Below are positions 7,325 through 16,198 of a stretch of 64,000 nt of DNA, piece by piece. Source of the DNA: JAPWJZ01 sp966211335 (GTDB taxonomy: Bacteria > Pseudomonadota > Alphaproteobacteria > Micavibrionales > UBA2020); NCBI GenBank assembly GCA_966211335.1, contig CBIHNF010000001.1, forward strand, positions 1,612,001 through 1,676,000. Reading direction: 5' to 3'. Position 1 is the first letter of the stretch. Every line of letters starts with the position of its first letter. Both the position numbers and the translations under genes were made by a program. The notes below the pieces were generated by a model. It was not told the origin of the DNA, ran no database searches, and saw nothing but the letters and a program-made list of their open reading frames with translations.

Positions 7325-9208
7325 TTATGTGCCGGTTTCGAGCGAAGACTGCGCTTCAATCCAGAGCGCTTCCGCCTTGGCAAGGTCGCTGACAACCGCG
7401 TCATAGGTCTTCTGGACATCCCGGGACTTGGCGACATTTTCGTAAAAGCCGGGCATCGCCATCTGCTTTTCCAGCTTTTCCTTCTCGGCCGTCAGTTTCT
7501 GGATGTCTTTTTCGGCGCGTTCGGCGTCGCGGCGCATCTGGCTGGTGGAGCCGGCGCGTTTTTCGGGGGCGGGGGCTGCAGCCTCTTTGCTCTCCTGCGC
7601 GCGTTTTTCCTTTTCGCCTTTGCGGGCTTCGCGGCGGGCCTGGATGATGAACTGGCGGTAATCTTCAAGGTCGCCGTCAAAGTCCTGGCATTTGCCGTCA
7701 TTCACGAGCCACAGGCGGTCGGCCACGCGCTCGACCATCGTCGGGTCGTGGCTGACGATGACAACAGCGCCTTCATAGTTGTTGAGGGCCTGCACCAAAG
7801 CTTCGCGCGCGTCGATATCCAGGTGGTTGGTCGGCTCGTCGAGTAGCAGCAGGTGCGGGGCGTCAAAGCCCATCAGCGCGAACAGCAGGCGCGCTTTTTC
7901 GCCGCCGGAAAGGTCGCCGATGCGGTTGTCCGCGAGCATCTTGGCAAAGCCGAACTGGCCCAGTTTGGCACGAACATGGGATTCTTTCGCCTCGCCCGTC
8001 TTCTTCGACATCAGCCGCCACATTTCCATGTAGGGGGTCGATTCAACGTCCAGCTCTTCCGTCTGGTGCTGGGAGAAGTAGCCGATGCGCAGCTTCGTCG
8101 AACGCACCATTTCACCGGACATGGTGTCCAGCTTGCCGGCGATAAGCTTCATCATCGTCGACTTGCCGTTACCGTTGGCGCCGAGCAGGGCGATGCGGTC
8201 GGAGGTATCGATATTTTCGTGGATGCGGCGGACGATCGGCTTGCCCTCCACATAGCCCACATCCGCGTGGCGGATGGCGATGAGCGGCGGGGAGAGTTTT
8301 TCCGGGTCGGGGAATGTAAATTTAATCGCGCGGTCGGCGATGACGGCATCGACCAAATCCATCCGCTCGAGCGCCTTGACGCGGCTCTGCGCCTGCGCGG
8401 CTTTCGCGGCGGAGGCTTTGAAGCGGTCAATGAATTTTTGCATATGCTGGCGGGCCGCCTGCTGCTTTTCGAACATTTTCTGCTGCAGGCCCAGTTTCGC
8501 CGTGCGCTCGCGCTCGAAGGTGTCATAGTTGCCGGTGTAGAGCGTCATCTTCTGCTTATCGACATGCACGATGTGGTCCGCGCATTTGTTCAGCAGGTCG
8601 CGGTCGTGGGAGATGATGAGCAGCGTATGCGGGTAATTCTGCAGATAGGCTTCCAGCCACATGATGGCTTCAAGGTCGAGGTGGTTGGTAGGCTCGTCGA
8701 GCAGAAGGACGTCCGGCTGCACGAACAGCGCGCCGGCAAGGGCCACGCGCATACGCCAGCCGCCGGAGAGGGAGCTGAACGGCTCCCGCAGCTGGTGTTC
8801 TTTAAAGCCGAGGCCGGTCAACAGGATGGCGGCACGGGAAGGGGCGGAATAGGCGTCCAGCTCGATCAGGCGCTCGTACATATCGCCCAGCTTGTTGGGG
8901 TCGGTTTCCGTCTCCACATCGCGCATGAGGGCGGCGACTTCCTCGTCCGAATTGACGACGAGGTCGATGATGGGGGTGTCGGTATCGGGGATATCCTGCC
9001 GCACCATGCCGAAGCGCTGCTTTTCCGACATGCGGATAGTGCCGCCGTCGACCTGCAATTCGCCGGCGATGATCTTGAAAAGGGTGGATTTTCCGGCGCC
9101 ATTGGCCCCGACGACGCCGACCTTCCAGCCGTCCATGATATTGACGCTGCAATCGTCGAGAATCGTGCGCCCGCCGATGCGGTATGTGAGGTTGGAAATC
9201 GTCAGCAT
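7325..9208 (-). CDS. ABC-F family ATPase (YheS/Uup-like)
   Basis: The 627-residue protein has two ABC domains and no membrane segment, the hallmark of ABC-F proteins that act on ribosomes. Domain 1: Walker A GANGAGKST (near residue 35), signature LSGGWRMRVALA, Walker B LLLDEPTNHLD. An arginine/lysine-rich linker follows (about 235-300) where the ribosome-reaching P-site motif of the family lies. Domain 2: Walker A GANGNGKST (near 343), LSGGEKARLLFALM, LLLLDEPTNHLD. The C-terminal 90 residues are a charged coiled coil as in Uup and YheS. ABC-F members relieve ribosome stalling or protect against antibiotics; which applies here is not shown. Single gene. Confidence 0.92.
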   Translation of the reverse strand: MLTISNLTYRIGGRTILDDCSVNIMDGWKVGVVGANGAGKSTLFKIIAGELQVDGGTIRMSEKQRFGMVRQDIPDTDTPIIDLVVNSDEEVAALMRDVETETDPNKLGDMYERLIELDAYSAPSRAAILLTGLGFKEHQLREPFSSLSGGWRMRVALAGALFVQPDVLLLDEPTNHLDLEAIMWLEAYLQNYPHTLLIISHDRDLLNKCADHIVHVDKQKMTLYTGNYDTFERERTAKLGLQQKMFEKQQAARQHMQKFIDRFKASAAKAAQAQSRVKALERMDLVDAVIADRAIKFTFPDPEKLSPPLIAIRHADVGYVEGKPIVRRIHENIDTSDRIALLGANGNGKSTMMKLIAGKLDTMSGEMVRSTKLRIGYFSQHQTEELDVESTPYMEMWRLMSKKTGEAKESHVRAKLGQFGFAKMLADNRIGDLSGGEKARLLFALMGFDAPHLLLLDEPTNHLDIDAREALVQALNNYEGAVVIVSHDPTMVERVADRLWLVNDGKCQDFDGDLEDYRQFIIQARREARKGEKEKRAQESKEAAAPAPEKRAGSTSQMRRDAERAEKDIQKLTAEKEKLEKQMAMPGFYENVAKSRDVQKTYDAVVSDLAKAEALWIEAQSSLETGT

Positions 9209-9277
9209 GTATCGTTACACCCTTTTATGCCCGTGCTTATGACATAAGTCAGGGCAAATGTAAAGAAATCCAGCGCG

Positions 9278-10471
9278 TTAGGCGAGGCTCGCCTTGATGC
9301 CTTCGGCAGCCGCAACGGCGGTCGAAAACACTGCCTGCAGCAGGTAGCCGCCGGTGGGGGCTTCCCAGTCAAGCATCTCCCCCGCCACGAACACGCCGGG
9401 CTTTTTCTTCAGCATATAACCCGTATCAATCTCGCTGAAGGAAATGCCTCCCGCCGTCGAAATGGCGCGGTCGATGGCGAAGGGGGCCAGCAGGGTGATG
9501 GGCAGCGACTTGATTAGTTTAATGAGATCATAGGGCGATAGGGCCGCAGGCGCATTATTCGCCTCCCGCAGCAGGCTGGTGGCGACGGGGGAAAGCCCTG
9601 CCTCCTTGCGCATGTATTCTGAGAACGACTTGCCGCGGGAGGGAATTTCCAGCCGCTGCATCAGGCTGTCGGCGCTGACACCGGGCCGCAAGTCAAGATG
9701 CAGGACAGCCTTGCCGTCTTTGGCAATCGCCTCGCGCAGGGCGGCGGAAAGGGCGTAGATCGCGCTGCCTTCGATGCCAGCCGCTGTAATCATCGCCTCG
9801 CCCTGAAAGCTTTTACCTTGGAAGGTTAAACCAATCGGCTTCAGCGGCGTGCCGGCGAATTTATTGCGGAACACTTCCGACCAGTTGACGGTAAAGCCGC
9901 TGTTGGCGGGGCGGAGCGGGGAAATATCGATATGCTCTTTTTTAAGAATATCAACCCATGACCCATCCGACCCCAGACGCGGCCATGAGGCACCGCCGAG
10001 AGCCAGCAGCACGGCATCGGCTTTGACCGTGCTGCCATCAGCAAATTTCAGGGCGTCATTTTCCCAGCCGAGCCAGCTTTTATTATACACAACCTGCACG
10101 CCAAGTTTTTCCAGCCGCTGGCTCCACGCGCGGAGCAGGGGGGAGGCTTTCATTGCTTTGGGAAAGACGCGGCCGCTGGAGCCGACGAAAGTTTCCTGAC
10201 CCAAATCTTCGCACCATTGGCGCAGTGCTGCGGGCGGGAATTTATCAATCGCGGGTTTCAGCGCGGCGGCAGCGCTGCCATAGCGCGGCATGAATTTATC
10301 GAGCGGTTCGCTATGCGTCAGGTTCAAGCCGCCGCGCCCCGCCATGAGGAACTTGCGGCCAAGGCTGGGCTTGTGGTCGTAGATCGTCACGGCATGGCCG
10401 GCGCTTGCCAGCACTTCCGCCGCCATCAGCCCTGCGGGGCCGCCGCCGATAATCGCAATCTGTTTTTTCAT
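9278..10471 (-). CDS. BaiN/HI0933-family FAD-dependent oxidoreductase
   Basis: The 397-residue flavoprotein has a dinucleotide-binding motif at the very N-terminus (IAIIGGGPAGLMAAEVLASAG), the family-specific block GRKFLMAGRGGLNLTHSE, a second nucleotide site LALGGASWPRLGSDG, and the C-terminal GVFVAGEMLDWEAPTGGY followed by GYLLQAVFSTAVAAAEG. This family is annotated as NAD(P)/FAD-dependent oxidoreductase with unknown natural substrates. The ATG at 10471 overlaps the stop of the upstream methyltransferase gene by ATGA, so it is translated in a coupled way; the longer upstream frame lies wholly within that gene. Last gene of a four-gene overlapping chain. Confidence 0.88.
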   Translation of the reverse strand: MKKQIAIIGGGPAGLMAAEVLASAGHAVTIYDHKPSLGRKFLMAGRGGLNLTHSEPLDKFMPRYGSAAAALKPAIDKFPPAALRQWCEDLGQETFVGSSGRVFPKAMKASPLLRAWSQRLEKLGVQVVYNKSWLGWENDALKFADGSTVKADAVLLALGGASWPRLGSDGSWVDILKKEHIDISPLRPANSGFTVNWSEVFRNKFAGTPLKPIGLTFQGKSFQGEAMITAAGIEGSAIYALSAALREAIAKDGKAVLHLDLRPGVSADSLMQRLEIPSRGKSFSEYMRKEAGLSPVATSLLREANNAPAALSPYDLIKLIKSLPITLLAPFAIDRAISTAGGISFSEIDTGYMLKKKPGVFVAGEMLDWEAPTGGYLLQAVFSTAVAAAEGIKASLA

Positions 10472-11271
10472 TTCGGCAGTTTCCGCCCTGCGATTTCGTA
10501 GAGCATGATGCCGGTCGAGACGGCAAGGTTGAGGGATTCCGTGCCGCCCGTCATGGGGATTTTGACCAGCGTGTCGCAGGCGGCGGCAACATCGGCTGAC
10601 AGCCCGTCGCTCTCGCTGCCCATGACCAGTAGAAGGGGCAGGGCCGTCGGGGCATCGCGGTAGTCGACGGCTTTCGCATGCAGATGTGTGCCGATGACTT
10701 TGCCTTTGTAATTCTTCTTCCAACTGGTGAATTCAGCAACAGAGCTTTGAGCCAGCGGCACACGCGCGAAGGAGCCCATGCTCGCCCGTATCGCCTCGAA
10801 CGACCACGGATCGCAGCAGGTGCCGAGCAGCAAAACGCCCTTCGCCCCCACGGCATCCGCTGTGCGCAAAATCGTGCCAAGGTTACCGGGATCGCGGATA
10901 CCTTCGAGGGCGACCCACAAGCTTTCTGCCAACGCATCAAGGCCGAGCTTTTTCTGTTTGAAGGTCGCCAACAAAAGCTGGGCGTTGTCGCGGTTGGTGA
11001 TGCTGCCGAGAATGCTTTCCGTCACTTCGATGACCTGGGCTTTCGCGGCGCGGGCGGTTTTTAGCACATTCACGGCGGCCGGGTCATGCAGCGCTTTCGG
11101 TGCAAAGGCGACAACATCCAACTGCCAGCCCGCCGCCAGCGCGTCATTCACATGCCGTGCGCCTTCGACGATAAAAATGCCGTCTTCGTCGCGGTATTTT
11201 TTGGCCGAGAGGGAGCGCAGCTTCTTGACGACGGGGTTCTGCAGGCTGGAAATGGTTTTATCGCTTGTCAT
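10468..11271 (-). CDS. SpoU/TrmH-family RNA 2'-O-methyltransferase
   Basis: The 267-residue protein is a SPOUT-class enzyme. The N-terminal 95 residues are the substrate-binding L7Ae-like SpoU_sub_bind domain (NPVVKKLRSLSAKKYRDEDG, FIVEGARHVNDAL). The knotted catalytic domain shows motif 1 IRDPGNLGTILRTADAVGA (about residues 126-144), motif 2 VMGSESDGLS (near 217) and motif 3 IPMTGGTESLNLAVSTGI (near 237-256), which form the S-adenosylmethionine-binding knot. It probably methylates a ribose in rRNA or tRNA; the target base cannot be told. It overlaps both neighbours by four bases. Confidence 0.9.
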   Translation of the reverse strand: MTSDKTISSLQNPVVKKLRSLSAKKYRDEDGIFIVEGARHVNDALAAGWQLDVVAFAPKALHDPAAVNVLKTARAAKAQVIEVTESILGSITNRDNAQLLLATFKQKKLGLDALAESLWVALEGIRDPGNLGTILRTADAVGAKGVLLLGTCCDPWSFEAIRASMGSFARVPLAQSSVAEFTSWKKNYKGKVIGTHLHAKAVDYRDAPTALPLLLVMGSESDGLSADVAAACDTLVKIPMTGGTESLNLAVSTGIMLYEIAGRKLPK

Positions 11272-12512
11272 GCCGGTATCTTATCGGGTTTTGACGGCTC
11301 CAGCAGCAAAATTGCGCGGAAGTCGTTCACATTCGTGAGCGTCGGCCCCGTCACAACAGACTGCCCCAGGGCGGAGAAATAGCTGTGCGCATCGTTGTTG
11401 TCGAGGAATTTTGCGGCATCCGGTCCTTTTTGCAGCGTATCCGGCGCAATCCAGCCCCCTGTGATATCCAGCATGCCGTCAACGCCATCCGTATCGCCGG
11501 CAAGGGCATAGCCCCCCGCGCGCCCGTTAAGGGCTATGGCGAGAGAAAGCAGGAATTCGACATTGCGGCCGCCTTTGCCTTTGCCGCGCACGGTCACCGT
11601 CGTCTCACCGCCGGACAGCAGAACACAAGGCGGGGCATAACGGCTGGCGAGCGTTGCCATTTCTTCTCCCAGCAGCCGCGCGTCTCCCTCCAGCCGGTCG
11701 CTGAGGATATGCGCCCTGATGCCGGCAGCTTCCGCCACCATGGCCGCTTTTTCCAACGCCATCTGCGGCGTCGCGATCAGCCGGGTTTCAATGTTATCGA
11801 GATGTTTAACCGATTCAGCGCGGCCGTCTTTCAGCACGGCTAGCGGCGCCGGCGGCAGGGTGAGGCCGTATTTTTCCACAATCGCCAGCGCATCGGCGCA
11901 GGTTGTTGTATCCGGCACGGTGGGGCCGGAGGCAATATCCATCGGGTCATCCCCCGGCACATCTGAAATCAACAGCGTCAGCACGCGGGCAGGGGAAGCC
12001 GCTGCCGCCAGCCTGCCGCCCTTGATGCGGGACAGGTGCCGCCGCAGGCAGTTAATTTCCGATATCGTCGCGCCCGATACGAGCAGGCTTTTGCTCACCG
12101 CCTGTTTTTCGGCAAGGCTCAACCCCTCCATCGGCAGCGGCAGCAGGGCGGAGCCACCGCCGGAAATAAGGCAAAGCACAAGGTCATCGGGGGAAAGGTT
12201 TTGCACCATCTCCAGCATGCGTTCCGCCGCGCGCATACCGGCATCATCCGGCACGGGATGGGCGGCTTGGACGATCTCGATATGTTTGCAGGAGACTTCA
12301 TAGCCGTGTCGCGTGACGACAAGCCCTTCCAGCGGGCCGTCATAGTTATCTTCAACAGCCTTTGCCATGGCGGCGGAGGCTTTGCCCGCACCCAGCACAA
12401 TCAACCGGCCCTTCGGCTTTTGCGGCAGGTGCGGCGGCAGGCACAGGGCGGGCTGCGCCGCGTCGATGGCGGCGCGGAACATGGCCTGCAGCAATTCAAG
12501 GGAGGCAATCAT
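11268..12512 (-). CDS. Glycerate 2-kinase (MOFRL / DUF4147 family)
   Basis: The 414-residue protein matches the GckA/TtuD class of glycerate kinases, which convert D-glycerate to 2-phosphoglycerate. Landmarks: GRLIVLGAGKASAAMAKA (residues 35-52), VQAAHPVPDD, LCLISGGGSALLPLP, EINCLRRHLSRIKGGRLA, LLISDVPGDDPMDIASGPTVPD, and the C-terminal MOFRL domain with LLSGGETTVTVRGKGKGGRN and ALAGDTDGVDG. The product enters lower glycolysis. It overlaps the ankyrin gene upstream and the methyltransferase gene downstream by ATGA junctions. GckA and TtuD belong to the same family and cannot be separated here. Confidence 0.9.
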   Translation of the reverse strand: MIASLELLQAMFRAAIDAAQPALCLPPHLPQKPKGRLIVLGAGKASAAMAKAVEDNYDGPLEGLVVTRHGYEVSCKHIEIVQAAHPVPDDAGMRAAERMLEMVQNLSPDDLVLCLISGGGSALLPLPMEGLSLAEKQAVSKSLLVSGATISEINCLRRHLSRIKGGRLAAAASPARVLTLLISDVPGDDPMDIASGPTVPDTTTCADALAIVEKYGLTLPPAPLAVLKDGRAESVKHLDNIETRLIATPQMALEKAAMVAEAAGIRAHILSDRLEGDARLLGEEMATLASRYAPPCVLLSGGETTVTVRGKGKGGRNVEFLLSLAIALNGRAGGYALAGDTDGVDGMLDITGGWIAPDTLQKGPDAAKFLDNNDAHSYFSALGQSVVTGPTLTNVNDFRAILLLEPSKPDKIPA

Positions 12513-13723
12513 TTCTTCTTCAGGAGGGCAACGAGCCTTGCGTTGCTCGTGGCATCCGCCAGTGCCCGCATAGTGACGCCGTTCTGTCCTGCTAATTTGG
12601 GGTTGGCGCCTGCTTTTAACAAGGCTTCTGCCACATCGGCATGCCCAGCGCGGATGGCGGCTTCCAAGGGACGTTCACCGCGGTCACCGGGTTTCGTGTC
12701 GCCGGTATGGGTCAGGAAATGGCTGTTCACATCGGCGCCATGCGCCAGCATGAGCTTGACGAGCGCTATATCGCCGCCATGCGTCGCGCCAATAAACGGC
12801 GTCACACCAAGCGCGTTCGGCAGGTTGACGTTGGCGCCGGCGAGAATAAGTTTCTTTGCGGCATCGGCACGGCCCGCCGCCATGGCAATGTTCAACGGTA
12901 CATCTTCGTAATCGTTAAAACCGTTGATATCCGCGCCATGTGCCAGCAAAAAATCAATCGTCGCGGCGTCACCCTCTGCCGCGGCAATCGCAAGGGGCTG
13001 GCAGCGCTGGTCAAAGCCGCAGACCGGATTTAAATCTGCACCTGCATCAATTGCAGCTTTCAGCGCCGCTGTATCTTTCGCCTTTGCGGCATCAAGCAGC
13101 TGCTTTTGCAGGTCAGCATTTGGCTTGCCCGCCTTCAGCTGGAAAAGCAGGGCTTTTTTCGTCAGTATCTTATCTGTTTGGGAGGGGCGGGAGCCGATGG
13201 TCAGCGTCGCGAATGCTTCGTTGGGCTGCGTGTAGAATGGCGCTGTCATCAGGTTGGCAGCGACGGTATAGTCCTGGCCATTTGTCTTATATATATAAAG
13301 GAAGTGCTGCATTTGCGCCCAGGGGTCATCCGGCAGGTGCACGTTCTTGCCGAGTTCCTTCTGCAACGCGGCTTCAAGCTCAGCCTGGGGCCGGCCATGA
13401 AACTGGCTCCAGTCGACGGTGGCATTCTTCTTGATGAAGACGAGCGTTTCCGTTTCTGTGGGTTCGGTGGTGGCGAGCGGGTAATGGCCCGTCTTAGCGT
13501 GATAAGCTTCAATATCCTCAGACAAGGCGATGATGTCGCGCATGCGGGTGCGATCATCCCCGGCGGCGGGCTGGTAATCGCCAAGATCGGGTTCTGCGGG
13601 CTCGAGCTCACTGATGGCTGGTTTTGTTTCATGCGTCGTTGCCGCGCCGGACGTTGTGGGCAGCAAGATCGCGGGCAGGGACAGCGCCAGCAGGACGGGC
13701 AATGCACAGACAATATGTTTCAT
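12509..13723 (-). CDS. Secreted ankyrin-repeat protein
   Basis: The 404-residue precursor starts MKHIVCALPVLLALSLPAILL, a signal peptide. Residues 40-190 form a unique domain with no recognised family. About 195-404 hold five to six ankyrin repeats, seen as recurring ALKAAIDAGADLNPV, DFLLAHGADINGFN, KLILAGANVNLPNALGVTPF, KLMLAHGADVNSH and EALLKAGANPKLA. Ankyrins mediate protein-protein contacts; with the signal peptide this acts in the periplasm or outside. The ATG at 13723 is used because the in-frame ATG ten codons earlier would precede the signal sequence. A minus-strand TATGAT lies 12 bases upstream, so the untranslated leader may be only a few bases. First gene of the overlapping chain; binding partner unknown. 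Confidence 0.82.
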   Translation of the reverse strand: MKHIVCALPVLLALSLPAILLPTTSGAATTHETKPAISELEPAEPDLGDYQPAAGDDRTRMRDIIALSEDIEAYHAKTGHYPLATTEPTETETLVFIKKNATVDWSQFHGRPQAELEAALQKELGKNVHLPDDPWAQMQHFLYIYKTNGQDYTVAANLMTAPFYTQPNEAFATLTIGSRPSQTDKILTKKALLFQLKAGKPNADLQKQLLDAAKAKDTAALKAAIDAGADLNPVCGFDQRCQPLAIAAAEGDAATIDFLLAHGADINGFNDYEDVPLNIAMAAGRADAAKKLILAGANVNLPNALGVTPFIGATHGGDIALVKLMLAHGADVNSHFLTHTGDTKPGDRGERPLEAAIRAGHADVAEALLKAGANPKLAGQNGVTMRALADATSNARLVALLKKK

Positions 13724-13883
13724 GTGCTTTAGCCTATCATAACCGAGCATTCCCGCCAGCTTGCCCGCGCCATTTTATTTTTGGATTATGGCTATTGAAT
13801 AAAACCATAAAACCCCCTTTACCGCCTGTCCTGTGGTTGCTACTTTCTGGCTATTCAACATTACAGAAAAAAGGGGCTCCGCC

Positions 13884-15137
13884 ATGGCACAGGCACAGGA
13901 CGTCGTCGATAAGGTCATCAACCCCTGGCTGGAAAAGAACCACCCGAATGCGGATGTGGTGATTATGGCAGGTTCCTACGGCCGCGCGATGAAGCAGGGC
14001 AGCTGGCAGCCCATCGCATCGTCCGACGTTGACCTTGTCATCATCTACCGCGACCTCGAGAACGGCGGCTTCAAGGCGGCAACCCAAGTCTTCACCATGG
14101 ATGAAGTCGGCACCAAGCTGGGCGAAGACAAGCCCCGCATCATGATGATCGATACCAACATCCATGACCTTGCCTCCCTGCATTATCACGACAAGATTGT
14201 GCGCGAGAATAAATCGGTCGCTTTCATCAACGTCATGCTGGATGAAGGCTACCTCCTGCGTGACCGCCTTGGCATTGGCCCCATTTTGCAGGAGAAGGCC
14301 GGCGAATTCCTCTCCGAAGGCCCGACGCCGCTGACCAAGCTGAAATGGAACAGCGAGATCGGCCTGATGGCGACTTTCCTGAAAGACATTAAAGAAGCCA
14401 AATCGACCGAAGAAAAGCAGTTCATCGGCGCCATGGCGTTGATCCACGCCTGCGACTTCGGCCTCCACCTGAAAGGCGCATGGCCGCGCTTCAACCAGGC
14501 GTACCGTGTCTATGACACCAAATTCCCCGAAGAAGGCAAGCAGCTGACCGAAGCTTTCTCCGAACTCATCCGCGATGGCAATTCCGTGAAGGCGGAAGCG
14601 CTGCTGGAAGGCTTTATCCGCGACGGCAAGGCGAAACAGGCGGTTGCGCCCGATAGCGCTGTCGACATGCTGCACCCCGTCGATAAGTTTGTACCGGCCG
14701 AAGAAATCGCCGCCTGCAACAAGATGTTCGCCAAATTCGCGCTGGAACATTACTGCGAAGCGCTGGAAGCCTCCAGCCGTAGAGGTGAACTGGCGCATCT
14801 CTCCAACCTCTCTGCCACTATCCTTGGGCTCAAGGGCAAGCAGGAAACCAATGACGGCGTTGCGCCCAGCTTTGGTGCAGCAGCCATGCACTATCTGAAC
14901 GACAAACTGCCGAATACGCTGCCCGCTGTGCTGGATGGCCTGCGCGAAAAGAACTTCGACGGCGTCCGCAAAGTTGCGGAAAATGTGCTGGCCGATATGG
15001 GCGGCTTGCATTACAGCCGCCTCGAGAACTATTATCTCGACGATATCGCCCGCGTGAAGGCGATGGACGCCAAAGCCGCCAACGAAAACAAAAAGCCCGC
15101 GCCGGCCAAAGTCTTCACTCCCAAATTCAACCCGTAA
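13884..15137 (+). CDS. Nucleotidyltransferase-fold protein of unknown function
   Basis: The 417-residue protein has the polymerase-beta-type nucleotidyltransferase signature near the N-terminus: VIMAGSYGRAMKQGSW (G-S-x-G-R) followed by SSDVDLVIIY, giving the two metal-binding aspartates, and a possible third acidic residue in RIMMIDTNIHDLA. The rest (about residues 120-400) is helical with no recognised domain, ending in a Lys/Pro-rich tail. Related folds transfer AMP or CMP to RNA, proteins or small molecules. The ATG at 13884 follows AAAAAGGGG; the upstream in-frame ATG lacks such a site. The RNase D gene begins 15 bp downstream, so an RNA-end role is conceivable but only inferred. Confidence 0.7.
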   Translation: MAQAQDVVDKVINPWLEKNHPNADVVIMAGSYGRAMKQGSWQPIASSDVDLVIIYRDLENGGFKAATQVFTMDEVGTKLGEDKPRIMMIDTNIHDLASLHYHDKIVRENKSVAFINVMLDEGYLLRDRLGIGPILQEKAGEFLSEGPTPLTKLKWNSEIGLMATFLKDIKEAKSTEEKQFIGAMALIHACDFGLHLKGAWPRFNQAYRVYDTKFPEEGKQLTEAFSELIRDGNSVKAEALLEGFIRDGKAKQAVAPDSAVDMLHPVDKFVPAEEIAACNKMFAKFALEHYCEALEASSRRGELAHLSNLSATILGLKGKQETNDGVAPSFGAAAMHYLNDKLPNTLPAVLDGLREKNFDGVRKVAENVLADMGGLHYSRLENYYLDDIARVKAMDAKAANENKKPAPAKVFTPKFNP

Positions 15138-15152
15138 TACTTCAGGAACCCC

Positions 15153-15815
15153 ATGAAAGAAGCCCTTAAAGTCCAGCCGAAAGAAAAGCGCTACGCCCTC
15201 TACCAGAACGACTTTCCGGCGGACCTGAAATTCGGCAACGTGCTGGCGATTGATTCCGAATTCATGGGCCTCAATGTCTGGCGCGACCGGTTGTGCCTGC
15301 TGCAGGTGTATGACGGCTCCGACGGCATCACACACATGGTGCAGTTCGAGCGCGGCAAATACGACGCGCCGAACGTGAAGAAGCTGCTCTCCGACGCCTC
15401 GAAGGAGAAAATCTTCTACTACGCCCGCGGCGATATGCGCTGGATCGGCCATTACCTTGGCGTCATCCTCGAAAACGTCTACTGCCTCAAAATCGCCTCC
15501 CGCATCGCGCGCACCTACACCCAGCAGCATGAGCTGCAGGATGTCGGCAGCCACGTTCTCGGCGTCCGCATTTCAAAAGAACAGCAATGCACCGACTGGG
15601 GCGCGGCGCACCTGAGCCCCGAGCAGCTGGATTATGCTTGCAACGACGTTGTCTATTTGCACGCCATGAAAGAGAAGCTGAACGCGATGATGACCGGCGA
15701 GGGTCGCCTCGACATCGCCTATGGCCTGTTCAAGTGCCTGCCGCACGTCGTGCGCGCCGACCTCGCCGGCTGGGGCAACGAAGACCTCTTCGGCTACCAC
15801 GTGCCGCGGCCGTAA
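15153..15815 (+). CDS. Short ribonuclease D-like 3'-5' exonuclease
   Basis: The 220-residue protein has the DEDDy exonuclease motifs: ExoI LAIDSEFMG (Asp34, Glu36), ExoII FYYARGDMRWIG and ExoIII LSPEQLDYACNDVVYL, with the Tyr and Asp of the YxxxD signature. It lacks the HRDC domains that follow in full RNase D, as in the short alphaproteobacterial enzymes of about 205 residues. The family trims the 3' ends of tRNA and other small RNAs. A ribosome binding site (AGGA) precedes the ATG, and the gene directly follows the nucleotidyltransferase-fold gene, presumably in one transcript. Confidence 0.9.
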   Translation: MKEALKVQPKEKRYALYQNDFPADLKFGNVLAIDSEFMGLNVWRDRLCLLQVYDGSDGITHMVQFERGKYDAPNVKKLLSDASKEKIFYYARGDMRWIGHYLGVILENVYCLKIASRIARTYTQQHELQDVGSHVLGVRISKEQQCTDWGAAHLSPEQLDYACNDVVYLHAMKEKLNAMMTGEGRLDIAYGLFKCLPHVVRADLAGWGNEDLFGYHVPRP

Positions 15816-16198
15816 GAAGCGGGGAATCACTTTCGGATTCGCGTCGAAGATCGATTTTCCGGAGCGGGAAAGCGGCATCTTTTCGATTGTTGCGCTCTAG
15901 GTTTCCATAGTCATAAATACACCCTTCGTTATGGCAATAAAAGGGGTGAAATTTTCTTACAGCGCAGAGCAGCGTTTCAAAAACACAGATGTCATAAAGC
16001 CCCAATAAAAACGTGCATTTTCTGCATTGCCACGCCTTTAAAAATTCAATAATGTGCTTCGTATCGTTTTAAAAAAATCATCGGGACGGGCTCTTGACAT
16101 TATGTCATGGCTTTCGTAGTTTCGTCGCGAATTAAGAAAAATCAGATCTACAAAAACGATTTCGTCGGTAAGGGCGCAACTCAAGGAGAGTCCAACAG
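15816..16198 (+). other. Intergenic region, 383 bp, leader of the TelA-like unit
   Basis: There is no convincing open frame. A weak stem GAATC / GATTC lies near 15826-15842, just after the RNase D gene, without a T-run, so termination there is unclear. The middle (15900-16080) is AT-rich. The right part holds a promoter with an overlapping dyad at 16094-16122 and a strong ribosome binding site AAGGAGAG (16183-16190) before the next ATG. Confidence 0.6.
16094..16122 (+). promoter_or_regulatory. Promoter with dyad operator for the TelA-like gene
   Basis: A consensus -35 TTGACA (16094-16099) is followed by a 17-bp spacer and a weak -10 TAGTTT (16117-16122). A perfect dyad TGACAT-T-ATGTCA (16095-16107) overlaps the -35 box, where a bound dimeric protein would block RNA polymerase. 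The leader would be about 70 nt. Confidence 0.55.

Noticed and set aside
13884..15137. MNT/HEPN-type toxin-antitoxin system
   Set aside because: The nucleotidyltransferase-fold protein is much longer than MNT antitoxins and no HEPN protein is encoded beside it.
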